Source: an uncultured Clostridia bacterium (lineage in GTDB: Bacteria; Bacillota; Clostridia; Oscillospirales; Acutalibacteraceae). Taken from it: DNA of 64,000 nt. The position numbers and the translations under genes were made by a program. The notes beneath the pieces were generated by a model that was not told the DNA's origin, did not search any database, and saw nothing but the letters and a program-made list of their open reading frames with translations. Shown piece by piece: positions 1 to 8,072 of this stretch. The DNA is taken from the NCBI GenBank assembly GCA_937884975.1, contig CAKZZS010000064.1:62001-126000 (forward strand). Direction: 5' to 3'. The number at the start of each line of letters is the position of its first letter. Position 1 is the stretch's first letter.

Positions 1-144
1 GATACTGTCGGAAAAACGTTAAAGGAGTGCGAAGACTGTATAAATACAATTCTTTCGGAGAAACATAAAAGCGAGCGTAAAGCCGCAAAGGATATGGATG
101 ACGATGAATTTTTGAACGCGTTCAAAGAATTCGGGAATAAATAA
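1..144 (+). CDS. dnaG: DNA primase, C-terminal end (partial)
   Basis: The first 47 codons form an open frame that enters from outside the window and stops with TAA at 142-144. The visible tail is lysine- and glutamate-rich and ends in an acidic-aromatic segment (DDDEFLNAFKEFGNK). I assign it to the C-terminal helicase-interacting end of primase mainly because dnaG lies directly upstream of rpoD in many Firmicutes and the gap to rpoD is only 27 bases. The sequence itself has no diagnostic motif, so the identity rests on synteny. Seeing the upstream zinc-binding and TOPRIM domains would settle it. Confidence 0.6.
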   Translation, partial: DTVGKTLKECEDCINTILSEKHKSERKAAKDMDDDEFLNAFKEFGNK

Positions 145-171
145 ATTTACATAAAGGGGTAGGAAAGTATA

Positions 172-1266
172 ATGGAACAGAATTCAACGAAAAACAATAT
201 GCTTGAAGCGTTGCTCAAAAAGGGCAAGGCAACGGGAAAACTGACCACTCACGAAATTGACGACGTCATTGTTGAAATGGACCTCGACATTGAAGAGTGG
301 GACAAGATTTATGACACAATTGAGTCGCAGAATATCCAGATTATCGACGATCTGGGTGACGCGGCGCTTGCCGATATCTCCTTTGAGGTTGAAAGCGAAA
401 AGGTTTCCGATTCCGGCTCTGCCGATTCAAAGAACGAGGGCATTGAGGACCCGGTCAAGGCTTACCTTAAGGAAATCGGACGCGTTCCGCTTCTTACAAG
501 TGAAGAGGAAATCGAGCTTGCAACAAGAATTGCCGATAACGACGAGCAGGCTAAAAAACGCCTTGCGGAAGCGAATCTCCGTCTTGTTGTAAGTATTGCA
601 AAAAGATACGTCGGCAGGGGAATGCAGTTTCTTGATTTGATTCAGGAGGGTAACCTCGGTCTTTTGAAGGCTGTTGACAAGTTCGATTATACAAAGGGCT
701 TTAAGTTTTCAACCTACGCAACCTGGTGGATAAGACAGGCTATTACAAGAGCAATTGCCGACCAGGCAAGAACTATCCGTATTCCCGTTCATATGGTTGA
801 AACGATAAATAAGGTTAAAAAGACAATTACTCTTCTTCTCCACGAAAACGGCAGAGACCCGACTGCCGAGGAGGTTTCCGAATACCTCAATATGCCTGTT
901 GACAAGGTACGCGAAATTATGCGCGTTGCGCAGGAGCCTGTTTCCCTTGAAACTCCTATCGGCGAGGAGGAGGACAGCCATCTCGGCGATTTTATTCCCG
1001 ATGATGACGCCCTTGCGCCCGAGGAGGCGGCTTCAATGATGCTTCTTAAGGAACAGCTTGACGATGTATTGAGCACTCTTACTCCCAGAGAGAAAAAGGT
1101 TATTCAGCTTCGTTTCGGTCTTGAGGACGGCAGGCAGCGTACTCTTGAAGAAGTCGGCGAGGAATTCGGCGTTACAAGAGAACGTATCCGTCAGATAGAG
1201 GCAAAGGCGCTTCGCAAGCTGCGTCACCCGAGCCGCAGTAAGAAATTAAAGGATTTTCTCGGTTAA
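172..1266 (+). CDS. rpoD: Housekeeping RNA polymerase sigma factor (SigA/RpoD)
   Basis: This is the primary sigma factor, which directs RNA polymerase core to TTGACA/TATAAT promoters. The 364-residue length fits the short Gram-positive SigA type. Residues about 1-80 form the acidic region 1.1 (EALLKKGKATGKLTTHEI). Region 1.2 begins at about 92 (DPVKAYLKEIGRVPLL). Region 2 carries the core-binding and -10 recognition helices (NLRLVVSIAKRYVGRGMQFL, then FKFSTYATWWIRQAITRAIA). The C-terminal region 4 helix-turn-helix reads TLEEVGEEFGVTRERIRQIE. The ATG at 172 follows a GGGGTAGG ribosome-binding site. Many near-consensus SigA promoters elsewhere in the window match this factor. The gene ends at an intrinsic terminator. 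Confidence 0.97.
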   Translation: MEQNSTKNNMLEALLKKGKATGKLTTHEIDDVIVEMDLDIEEWDKIYDTIESQNIQIIDDLGDAALADISFEVESEKVSDSGSADSKNEGIEDPVKAYLKEIGRVPLLTSEEEIELATRIADNDEQAKKRLAEANLRLVVSIAKRYVGRGMQFLDLIQEGNLGLLKAVDKFDYTKGFKFSTYATWWIRQAITRAIADQARTIRIPVHMVETINKVKKTITLLLHENGRDPTAEEVSEYLNMPVDKVREIMRVAQEPVSLETPIGEEEDSHLGDFIPDDDALAPEEAASMMLLKEQLDDVLSTLTPREKKVIQLRFGLEDGRQRTLEEVGEEFGVTRERIRQIEAKALRKLRHPSRSKKLKDFLG

Positions 1267-1273
1267 TATTTAA

Positions 1274-1308
1274 TGAGGATGAGTTTTTTAACTCGTCCTC
1301 ATTTTTCT
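1274..1308 (+). terminator. Intrinsic terminator after rpoD
   Basis: A 9-bp stem (GAGGATGAG at 1275-1283 with CTCGTCCTC at 1292-1300, one G-T pair) is followed by a T-rich run. It isolates the dnaG-rpoD unit from the riboswitch operon. Confidence 0.85.
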
Positions 1309-1359
1309 TTATTGACTTTGCAGCCTTGTTGTGATAACATTAAAACTGCAAAGTTAATA

Positions 1360-1485
1360 CTTGTACTGCGGTCTTTTTACTTAATCGTAAAATGTAATAG
1401 GGAATCTCGGTGAAAATCCGTCGCAACAGCCATTACCGTAACTAAAGATAATTTCTTTTCAAGTCGGAATACTTCCCGCAGGCGC
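1360..1485 (+). promoter_or_regulatory. Cobalamin (B12) riboswitch aptamer
   Basis: The 5' core motif GGGAATCTCGGTGAAAATCC (1400-1419) matches the conserved GGGAA..CGGTGAAAATCCG hallmark of cobalamin riboswitches. It is followed by CAACAGCC and GTAACT segments. The 3' B12 box appears as AAGTCGGAATACTTCCCGC (1461-1479). A closing P1 helix is visible: CTGCGG at 1366-1371 is perfectly complementary to CCGCAG at 1476-1481. No reading frame crosses the element, and the next gene starts at 1615. In this class, ligand binding normally shuts off transcription or translation, so the operon should be expressed when corrinoids are scarce. A covariance search with the Rfam cobalamin model would confirm it. 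Confidence 0.9.
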
Positions 1486-1532
1486 GGTTCTTAGCATTTG
1501 CTATGCCTTGGGCAATGAAGGCGTAACCGATT

Positions 1533-1575
1533 TAAGCCATTTGACTATGGCTTATTTGTGTTGCGTTTTTGTTTT
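1533..1575 (+). terminator. Probable expression-platform terminator of the B12 riboswitch
   Basis: TAAGCCAT (1533-1540) pairs perfectly with ATGGCTTA (1547-1554) around a 6-base loop and is followed by T-rich sequence. It lies between the aptamer and the ribosome-binding site (AGAAAGG at 1597-1603), the place expected for a regulated terminator. Two smaller hairpins occur between the aptamer and this stem: TAGCA/TGCTA near 1492-1504, and GCCTT/AAGGC near 1505-1522. They could form the alternative fold. Confidence 0.6.
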
Positions 1576-1614
1576 TACAAAAGCGCTTATTTTTTTAGAA
1601 AGGTTGGTTTGTTT

Positions 1615-3732
1615 ATGAAGAAATCAAAAGCGTTATCGGCACTTTGCATTATTGCGGCAATTTGCCTGATGACAAACGTATTTGCTTTATTTGCATTTGC
1701 GGCAGAAAGCGGCGTTAAGGTTAAGGTCACTCTTTCAAGCGAGGGTGTTCTTGCGGTTTGTAACGCCAAAATACTTGTTACCGACGTTGACGGTGACGGT
1801 TCACTTACGGTAAACGATGCTTTGGTTATTACGCATACCGAGCTGTATCCTACGGGCAGTGACGGTTACGAGAACCAGACTACCCAGTGGGGACTGAGCA
1901 TCAAGAAGCTCTGGGGCGTTGAAAACGGCGGAAGCTACGGCTACTATATAAATAATAATTCCGCCTGGAGCCTTACTGATGTTCTTAACGAGGGCGACGC
2001 TCTTTATGCGTTCTCCTATAAGGATGCCCAGTATTACTCGGATTTGTTCAGCTATTTTGATAAGACGAGCGTTGACGCTACTGCAGGCGAGTCTTTTGAG
2101 GTTGTTTTAAGCGAATCCGCTTATGACGAAAACTGGAATCCCGTTCAGAAGCCTGTTGAGGGCGCTGTTATTACAATTGACGGCGTTGAAACTGCGTTTG
2201 TAACCGACAGTGAAGGTAAAGCAACGGTTACTGTTGAAGATGAAAACCGTCATATCGTAAGCGCAAAGTTCGACGGTCATACTATCACTCCTCCTGCTCT
2301 CACTGTTGAAGGACTGTTTACGGGTCTTGATTACGAATACGGCAATTTCTACCTTCTTTCGGATTCCGTTAAGCAGACAGGCTGGCAGACGGTTGATGGA
2401 GTAAAGCATTACTTCAAGTCAAACGGAGCAATGGCAAGAAATGAGTTTGTCAACGATAACGGCAAGTTCTATTATTTCGACGGCAAGGGCGTTATGCTTA
2501 AGGGACTTAAGAGCGTAACAAACAAAAAGGGTAATACATATAAGTACTATTTTGACGCTGACGGCGTTATGTATACGGGTTGGAAAAAGACAGAAGCCAA
2601 CGGCAAGACTTATTACTATTACTTTGCCGATAACGGCGTTATGCTTACCGGCTGGCAGAAGCTCAAGAGAGGCAACGGAAATACTTATATGCACTATTTC
2701 GGCGACAACGGAATTATGCGTACGGGTTGGCAGAATATAAAGAACTCCAAGGGCGTTGCTTATAAGTACTATTTCGGCGATAACGGCGTAATGCGTACGG
2801 GCTGGCAGAACATAAAGAACTCCAAGGGTGTTTCCTATAAGTATTATTTCCACACTAACGGCGTAATGCTTACGGGCTGGCAGAATATAAAGAACTCCAA
2901 GGGAGTTGCTTATAAATATTATTTCGGCGACAACGGCGTAATGCGTACAGGCTTCCAGTCGATTAAGAACTCGAAGGGTAAGGCATATACTTACTATTTC
3001 GGCACAAACGGCTATATGCGTACGGGCTGGCAGAAAATCACCAATTCCAAGGGCAAGACCTATAAGTACTATTTCGGTGATAACGGCGTTATGCGCACCG
3101 GCTTGCAGACAATAGGAAAATATAAATATTATTTCCACACCAACGGCGTAATGCTCACAGGTTGGCAGAAAATAAACGGAAATAAATATTTCTTTGACTA
3201 TGACGGAGTTTACATTTCTGCAAAGCAGATAAAGGCTTATGTTGCAAGCTATAACAAGCTTCTCTCCTATGCAAAGCTCGGTCAGTATAACAGCAAGTCA
3301 AAGCAGTATATTTACGCTTTCGATACTCTTTCCTCGGGCACGGGCAGAAAGCTTTGCTGCCTTGAATATGACGCAGGAAATGATGAGCTGAGCGTATCAT
3401 ACATTATGGATAATAAGGATTTCCAGAGTCGTATTTCGGTTAAAATTCAGAAGAATGTAACCGACAAAATGGAAATAATTTACGCTTACAAGACAATTAA
3501 AAACGGAAAGGCTGACGAAATCGGCGGCGCTACCGCAACTATGAGCAAGCGCGCTTATACGGACTCAAAGGCTATCACCGTTTCCAAGAGCGCAGGCACA
3601 AGATACACCGATTCGGATGCAGGCAAGCTTATGTCTTCTCAGACGGCTCACGCTCTCAGGGAGCTTAACGATTACATCACGAAGAATTCCGACGCCACTC
3701 TTCAGTCACTCGGATATACCTCTTATAAATAA
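1615..3732 (+). CDS. Secreted wall-binding DUF4430 protein, putative corrinoid-binding
   Basis: A 705-residue exported protein, first gene under the B12 riboswitch. I start it at ATG 1615 after AGAAAGG; the frame stays open upstream to GTG 1558, but that would place residues before the signal peptide (about 1-30, ending FAFAA). Residues about 33-135 look like a DUF4430 domain with an embedded EF-hand/dockerin-like loop (DVDGDGSLTVNDAL, about 57-70) and the segment GSYGYYINNNSAWSL. Residues about 150-232 resemble an Ig/transthyretin-like fold. Residues 255-534 are twelve choline-binding-type repeats that probably hold the protein on wall polymers. The last 170 residues I do not recognise. DUF4430 is the family of the C-terminal beta domain of transcobalamin. 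Corrinoid binding is therefore inferred from riboswitch control, the domain and the adjoining ECF transporter, not demonstrated. Confidence 0.75.
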   Translation: MKKSKALSALCIIAAICLMTNVFALFAFAAESGVKVKVTLSSEGVLAVCNAKILVTDVDGDGSLTVNDALVITHTELYPTGSDGYENQTTQWGLSIKKLWGVENGGSYGYYINNNSAWSLTDVLNEGDALYAFSYKDAQYYSDLFSYFDKTSVDATAGESFEVVLSESAYDENWNPVQKPVEGAVITIDGVETAFVTDSEGKATVTVEDENRHIVSAKFDGHTITPPALTVEGLFTGLDYEYGNFYLLSDSVKQTGWQTVDGVKHYFKSNGAMARNEFVNDNGKFYYFDGKGVMLKGLKSVTNKKGNTYKYYFDADGVMYTGWKKTEANGKTYYYYFADNGVMLTGWQKLKRGNGNTYMHYFGDNGIMRTGWQNIKNSKGVAYKYYFGDNGVMRTGWQNIKNSKGVSYKYYFHTNGVMLTGWQNIKNSKGVAYKYYFGDNGVMRTGFQSIKNSKGKAYTYYFGTNGYMRTGWQKITNSKGKTYKYYFGDNGVMRTGLQTIGKYKYYFHTNGVMLTGWQKINGNKYFFDYDGVYISAKQIKAYVASYNKLLSYAKLGQYNSKSKQYIYAFDTLSSGTGRKLCCLEYDAGNDELSVSYIMDNKDFQSRISVKIQKNVTDKMEIIYAYKTIKNGKADEIGGATATMSKRAYTDSKAITVSKSAGTRYTDSDAGKLMSSQTAHALRELNDYITKNSDATLQSLGYTSYK
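2377..3216 (+). repeat. Twelve tandem choline-binding-type wall-binding repeats
   Basis: The translated region contains twelve units of 20-25 residues of the pattern TGWQ..K...G..YKYYF..NGVMR. Units six to eight are almost identical, sharing TGWQNIKNSKGV and YFGDNGVMR blocks. At DNA level this is a 75-base tandem repeat with few differences between about 2716 and 2945. These belong to the broad CW_binding family that recognises choline or wall/glucan polymers. The near-identity of neighbouring units suggests recent expansion or gene conversion. Confidence 0.88.
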
Positions 3733-3737
3733 TAATT

Positions 3738-5606
3738 ATGAAACATAACCTTGGCAGAAAAATTATATGTTCGTTACTGATATGCGTTTTGCTTATCGGC
3801 TACGTTAACTGTGCTGCTTTGGGGAAAACCGCCGATGAAGTCAATACCTTTATCGGCGGTATTGTTTCGTCCGAAGGAACCAAAAAAGGCGTTTCGGGCA
3901 AACAGGGTTTAGTTGATTATTATTCCGAAAACGAAATGACGCTCGGAGGAGAGTGGTATGTGCTTTCCTTTATACGGAATAATGATAAACTAAGCCTTGA
4001 TAATTATGAAAATAAGCTTATTGATTACCTGAAAAACAACACTGTCTATTCCGCTACAACAAGGGAAAAGTTTGCCCTTATGTTCCTTGCTATGGGAACC
4101 GAGGACAGATGGGCAAAAAATTATGTCGAAGAAACTGCCGATGAAGCAATCGGCAAGCAGGGGATAATGAGCCTTGTTTTCGGCTTGCATCTACTCAATA
4201 ACGGCTGTAAAAACAGCGAATATACCCCTTACTCACTTGCGCAGAAGCTTATTTCCATGCAAAACGATGACGGAGGCTGGGCGAATTCGGGTTCTGTCAG
4301 TGACGTCGACGTTACCGCCATGACCCTTGAATCGCTTTATCCGTTTTACTCTTCCTTTAAGAGCGAAATGGACGAAGCCGTAAATCTTTTGTCAGAAAGG
4401 CAAAATGAGGACGGCACTTTTCAAAGCTACGGCGTTAATAATGCAGAGAGCACCTGCCAGGTAATTATTGCGCTTTGCTCGCTTAATATTGACCCTGACT
4501 CCGATTCGAGATTTATAAAAAATTCCAACAGCGCTTTTGACGGACTTTTAAAGTTTAAAAAGTCAGACGGAAGCTTTTCTCACGTTTTGGGCGGTGACTC
4601 AAATAACAGCGCAACCTCCCAGGCGCTTAACGCCTTTGTCGCTTACAAATGCTTTGTTAATCGTTTCGGCGCTTTCTATTCCTTACAGCCGTATAACAGA
4701 GCGCAGAACGAAACCGTTACCGAAAAAACAACATCTTCTTCTCAAAAACCCGAAAAAACTACTGCGCAAAGAACAACTGATTCTCAGTCACAGGAAAACA
4801 TTACCTCTGTTTCTTCCTATGCCGGACAGACTGAAATAACAAGCGTTCCCGGTAACGAAGAACAGACGCAGACAGCTTTTGAAAATGAAAGCAACGGCAA
4901 TGGTAACACAACCGATTTTTCCGATTCTTCTCAACAGTCGGAAAGCTTCAGTGAAAAAGAACAAAACCGTGCCTCGGATGAACTGATTACCTTTGAAAAC
5001 GGCGAGGCCATCGCTTCCATTTCACTTACCCGTGAGGGGAAAATAAAGCTTATTATTGCAGGCGTAATACTTGCCTTGGCAGTCCTCGTTTCGGTTGTAT
5101 TTTTCGCGCTTAAAAAGAGAAATTATAAAAACTTTATTGTCATATTCGCGGCGGCTTTAATAGCTGTTGTCAGCCTGTTCTTTATTAAAATCAGCGCGGC
5201 TGACGATTACTACAATTCCTCGGTTGTTAAGACCGATACAGTCGGCGTTGTTTCGATTGAGGTCAGGTGTGATACCGTTTCGGGCAGGGAAAATGCGCCC
5301 GAAGACCCCATTATTCTCCCAAAAACCGAAATTGAAATAAATGAAAATGACACCGTTTACAACGTCCTTTCCCAGGCGCTTATGCAAGCCGGGATTCCCT
5401 TTGAACATAACGCCTCTTACTATATAAGCGGCATTGATAATCTTTACGAATTTGAGTTCGGCGACCTGTCGGGCTGGATGTATCTTGTCAACGGAAAAAC
5501 TCCGTCAGTCGGATGCGGCGAGTACGTCCTTTCCGACGGCGATGAAATACAGTGGATGTATACCTGTGACATAGGTAACGATTTGAAAGAGTATGAAAAA
5601 AATTGA
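3738..5606 (+). CDS. Membrane-anchored alpha/alpha-barrel plus DUF4430 protein, intrinsic factor-like
   Basis: A 622-residue protein whose ATG lies 5 bases after the previous stop, with no strong ribosome-binding site, so translational coupling is likely. Residues 8-27 form a signal sequence. Residues about 50-320 carry terpenoid-cyclase/prenyltransferase-type repeats (MQNDDGGWA at 174-182, RQNEDGTFQSYG at 221-232, KKSDGSFSHV at 274-283) separated by helices such as DVTAMTLESL. This repeat type builds an alpha6-alpha6 barrel. Residues 325-432 are a Ser/Thr/Gln/Glu-rich linker. Membrane spans fall at about 436-458 and 467-485. A DUF4430 domain follows at about 500-617, with GWMYLVNG at 579-586 and GDEIQWMYTCDIGNDL at 601-616. 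The topology places both barrel and DUF4430 outside. Intrinsic factor and transcobalamin combine the same two folds around B12, so a corrinoid receptor passing ligand to the adjacent ECF transporter is my inference. Confidence 0.78.
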   Translation: MKHNLGRKIICSLLICVLLIGYVNCAALGKTADEVNTFIGGIVSSEGTKKGVSGKQGLVDYYSENEMTLGGEWYVLSFIRNNDKLSLDNYENKLIDYLKNNTVYSATTREKFALMFLAMGTEDRWAKNYVEETADEAIGKQGIMSLVFGLHLLNNGCKNSEYTPYSLAQKLISMQNDDGGWANSGSVSDVDVTAMTLESLYPFYSSFKSEMDEAVNLLSERQNEDGTFQSYGVNNAESTCQVIIALCSLNIDPDSDSRFIKNSNSAFDGLLKFKKSDGSFSHVLGGDSNNSATSQALNAFVAYKCFVNRFGAFYSLQPYNRAQNETVTEKTTSSSQKPEKTTAQRTTDSQSQENITSVSSYAGQTEITSVPGNEEQTQTAFENESNGNGNTTDFSDSSQQSESFSEKEQNRASDELITFENGEAIASISLTREGKIKLIIAGVILALAVLVSVVFFALKKRNYKNFIVIFAAALIAVVSLFFIKISAADDYYNSSVVKTDTVGVVSIEVRCDTVSGRENAPEDPIILPKTEIEINENDTVYNVLSQALMQAGIPFEHNASYYISGIDNLYEFEFGDLSGWMYLVNGKTPSVGCGEYVLSDGDEIQWMYTCDIGNDLKEYEKN

Positions 5607-6471
5607 GCAACTTAACCCTATAGTAATGTTTCTGTACTTTTTGCTTGTCTTCGCTCTGGCTGCATTCGGTACGGACGTTATTATCACGCTCATTTCTCTT
5701 ATCTGTTCAATTCTTCTTTACTGTCTTAAAAGCAAAAACGAAAACACCAAAAGGCATTATTATATCTTCATTCTCTTTATCGTTTCCGCTTTAATAAATC
5801 CCGTTTTCAACCACAGGGGGATTACTCCTCTTTTTGTTGTCAACGATAATCCGATAACCCTTGAAGCGCTTCTTTACGGTATTTGCATGGCAGGCACCTT
5901 TTCGGCGGTAATTTACCTGTTTTCCGCATTTTCTCTCGTTATGACAAGCGATAAACTTATTTATGTTTTCGGCACCGTTTCGTCAAAAAGCGCTTTGCTT
6001 TTATCTATGGCTTTACGGTATGTTCCGCTTTTTATTGCCCAGCAAAAGAAGGTCAAGCAAGCGCAAAAGGCGATGGGACTTTTTTATGACGGAAATCTCG
6101 TTGACCGCTTTAAGGGCAATTTGAGGATTTTTTCGATTATGGTCACATGGGCGCTCGAAAACGGAATAGTGACCGCCGACAGTATGTCCGCAAGGGGATA
6201 CAGCGAAAAAAGGCGTACTTCATTTTCTTTTTTCGCCTTTACGCAGTTCGACCTTTTCTATTTGTTAATTACACTTTTACTTTTCTCGGTTGTTGTTTAC
6301 GGTAAGGTTACAAACGCCGTAGGCACTGTTTTTTATCCCGAATTTGTCTGCGCAAAGCTCAATTTAATCTCATTTTCGGTTTATTTTTGCTTTGCGTTGC
6401 TGTGTCTTATGCCGAGTATTCTTGAAATAAGGGAGGAATTAAGGTGGAAATACTTAATGTCAAAAATTTAA
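5593..6471 (+). CDS. ECF transporter T component (CbiQ/EcfT family)
   Basis: A 292-residue integral membrane protein that couples the ATPases to the substrate-binding S component of an energy-coupling-factor importer. Hydrophobic spans occur at about 10-45, 55-70, 85-115, 225-245 and 260-280. The coupling region contains an Ala-Arg-Gly motif (MSARGYSEKRRT), typical of T components, after an amphipathic stretch with RYVPLFIAQQKKVKQAQKAM. Its start overlaps the preceding stop by 14 bases and its end overlaps the ATPase gene by 28 bases, so the five genes behave as one transcript. The T gene is dedicated to this operon rather than shared from a ribosomal-protein-linked ecfAAT locus. Confidence 0.9.
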   Translation: MKKIEQLNPIVMFLYFLLVFALAAFGTDVIITLISLICSILLYCLKSKNENTKRHYYIFILFIVSALINPVFNHRGITPLFVVNDNPITLEALLYGICMAGTFSAVIYLFSAFSLVMTSDKLIYVFGTVSSKSALLLSMALRYVPLFIAQQKKVKQAQKAMGLFYDGNLVDRFKGNLRIFSIMVTWALENGIVTADSMSARGYSEKRRTSFSFFAFTQFDLFYLLITLLLFSVVVYGKVTNAVGTVFYPEFVCAKLNLISFSVYFCFALLCLMPSILEIREELRWKYLMSKI

Positions 6472-8072
6472 GCTTTAAATATCCCACGAATGAAAAGAAT
6501 ACCCTTGAAAATGTGTCCTTTACGCTTGAAAAGGGCGATTTTGCCGTGCTCTGCGGACAGACGGGAAGCGGAAAAACAACCCTTTTAAGAGCGCTCAAAC
6601 CGTCTCTTTGCTTAAGGGGAGAAATGAACGGAGAAATCAGCTTTCTCGGTTCGCAGCTTTATGAGAACAAAAAAGGTTTTGAGCGTAAAATCGGTTTCGT
6701 TATGCAAAACCCAGAACAGCAGATAGTTACCGATAAGGTGTATCACGAGCTTGCGTTTGCGCTTGAAAATATGAATATTAAAAAAAATGAAATCAGCCGA
6801 AGAATAGCCGAAACTGCCCAGTTTTTCGGCATTTCGGATTTGTTTGAGCAGGGGACGCAGACTCTTTCGGGAGGACAGAAACAGCTGCTTAACCTTGCGG
6901 CTGTTTCCGTAATGCAGCCGGATTTACTCATTCTTGACGAGCCTACTGCGCAGCTTGACCCCGTTGCCGCGGTAGAGTTTATCACCGTTCTTAAAAAGCT
7001 CAATACCGAAATGGGCATAACCGTCCTCATTTCGGAGCACAGACTCGATGAGCTAATAAGCCTCGGGAATAAGCTTCTTGTAATTGAAAACGGCGAAATT
7101 ACGGTTTGCGATGAGCCGTCAAGGGCAATAGACTCGCTTGAAAAAGACAATAAGATACTTGAATATATGCCTGCTCCCGTAAGGCTTTTTAAGTCCGTAA
7201 AAAGCTCCTGCGCCTGCCCGTTGACCGTCAATGAGGGAAAGCAGTTCATAGAAAAGAGCTTCAATAACGGTATATCCGTATTCACTGCTGAAAAACCCGA
7301 GCTGTCTGCAAAAAAGGCGGTTGAGGTCAGGGACGTATGGTTCAGGTATTCAAAGCAGGGCGAGGACGTTTTAAAGGGGATTGATTTTACTGTTTTTGAG
7401 GGTGAAATCTTTTCATGTCTCGGTGCTAACGGAAGCGGAAAAACAACCGCTATGAACTGTATCGCAGGTCTTATTAAGCCTTACAGCGGAAAAATAAAGG
7501 TTTTTGACAAAAAGATAAGCGACTATAAGAATAATTCGCTTTATATAAACTGCGTTTCTGTGCTTCCCCAGGATATCGGAACGGTGTTTCTTAAAAATAC
7601 CGTTGAAGAAGAGCTTGAAGAGGTGGGAGCGTCATTTGACCTGATACCTGTTGATTTATCATATCTGTCAAAAAGACATCCCTATGATATAAGCGGCGGT
7701 GAACAGCAGCTTGTTGCGCTTATAAAGGTGCTTTCAAAAAAGCCGCGGCTTCTTATACTTGACGAGCCTACAAAGGGACTTGACAACTGCTTTAAAATGC
7801 AGTATGCGCAGGTGCTTAAAAGCCTTAAGGAAAAGGGAGTTACGGTCATTATCGTCACCCATGACACGGAGTTTGCCTCCCTTGTTTCCGACAGATGCGC
7901 CTTTCTTTTCAGGGGGCGTGTTGTGTCCGAGGATGAAACGCATCTGTTTTTCTCTAAAAACAGCTTTTATACAACGCCTGTTTCAAGAATGACGAGGGGA
8001 TTTTATGACGGCGTTGTTTCTGTCGAAGAAGCCGTTGAAATGATAGTAAGAAACGGCGGTGAGAAGACTTGA
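6444..8072 (+). CDS. ECF transporter ATPase, fused A and A' halves
   Basis: A single 542-residue polypeptide with two complete ABC ATPase domains powers the importer. Half one has Walker A GQTGSGKTT (38-46), signature LSGGQ (141-145) and Walker B LLILDEP (161-167). Half two starts near 287 and has Walker A GANGSGKTT (about 327-335), signature ISGGEQQ and a second LLILDEP. In most ECF systems the two ATPases are separate genes; here they are fused through a linker near 240-285 that contains SCACPL. The GTG start at 6444 follows AGGGAGGAATTAAG. All catalytic motifs look intact in both halves. Confidence 0.92.
   Translation: MEILNVKNLSFKYPTNEKNTLENVSFTLEKGDFAVLCGQTGSGKTTLLRALKPSLCLRGEMNGEISFLGSQLYENKKGFERKIGFVMQNPEQQIVTDKVYHELAFALENMNIKKNEISRRIAETAQFFGISDLFEQGTQTLSGGQKQLLNLAAVSVMQPDLLILDEPTAQLDPVAAVEFITVLKKLNTEMGITVLISEHRLDELISLGNKLLVIENGEITVCDEPSRAIDSLEKDNKILEYMPAPVRLFKSVKSSCACPLTVNEGKQFIEKSFNNGISVFTAEKPELSAKKAVEVRDVWFRYSKQGEDVLKGIDFTVFEGEIFSCLGANGSGKTTAMNCIAGLIKPYSGKIKVFDKKISDYKNNSLYINCVSVLPQDIGTVFLKNTVEEELEEVGASFDLIPVDLSYLSKRHPYDISGGEQQLVALIKVLSKKPRLLILDEPTKGLDNCFKMQYAQVLKSLKEKGVTVIIVTHDTEFASLVSDRCAFLFRGRVVSEDETHLFFSKNSFYTTPVSRMTRGFYDGVVSVEEAVEMIVRNGGEKT

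Noticed and set aside
709..1227. Several minus-strand frames inside rpoD
   Set aside because: All overlap conserved sigma-factor regions on the plus strand and have no start signals or domain features.
1780..1830. Dockerin-like loop suggesting a cellulosome component
   Set aside because: Only one calcium loop is present rather than the paired repeats of a dockerin, and it sits inside a different domain under B12 control.
2716..3100. Regular repeats that might suggest a CRISPR array
   Set aside because: The repeats are contiguous, in frame and translate to wall-binding units; there are no unique spacers and no cas genes.
2419..3138. A 239-codon minus-strand frame of repetitive hydrophobic sequence
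   Set aside because: It mirrors the wall-binding repeats of the plus-strand gene; its regular pattern is the reverse complement of those repeats.
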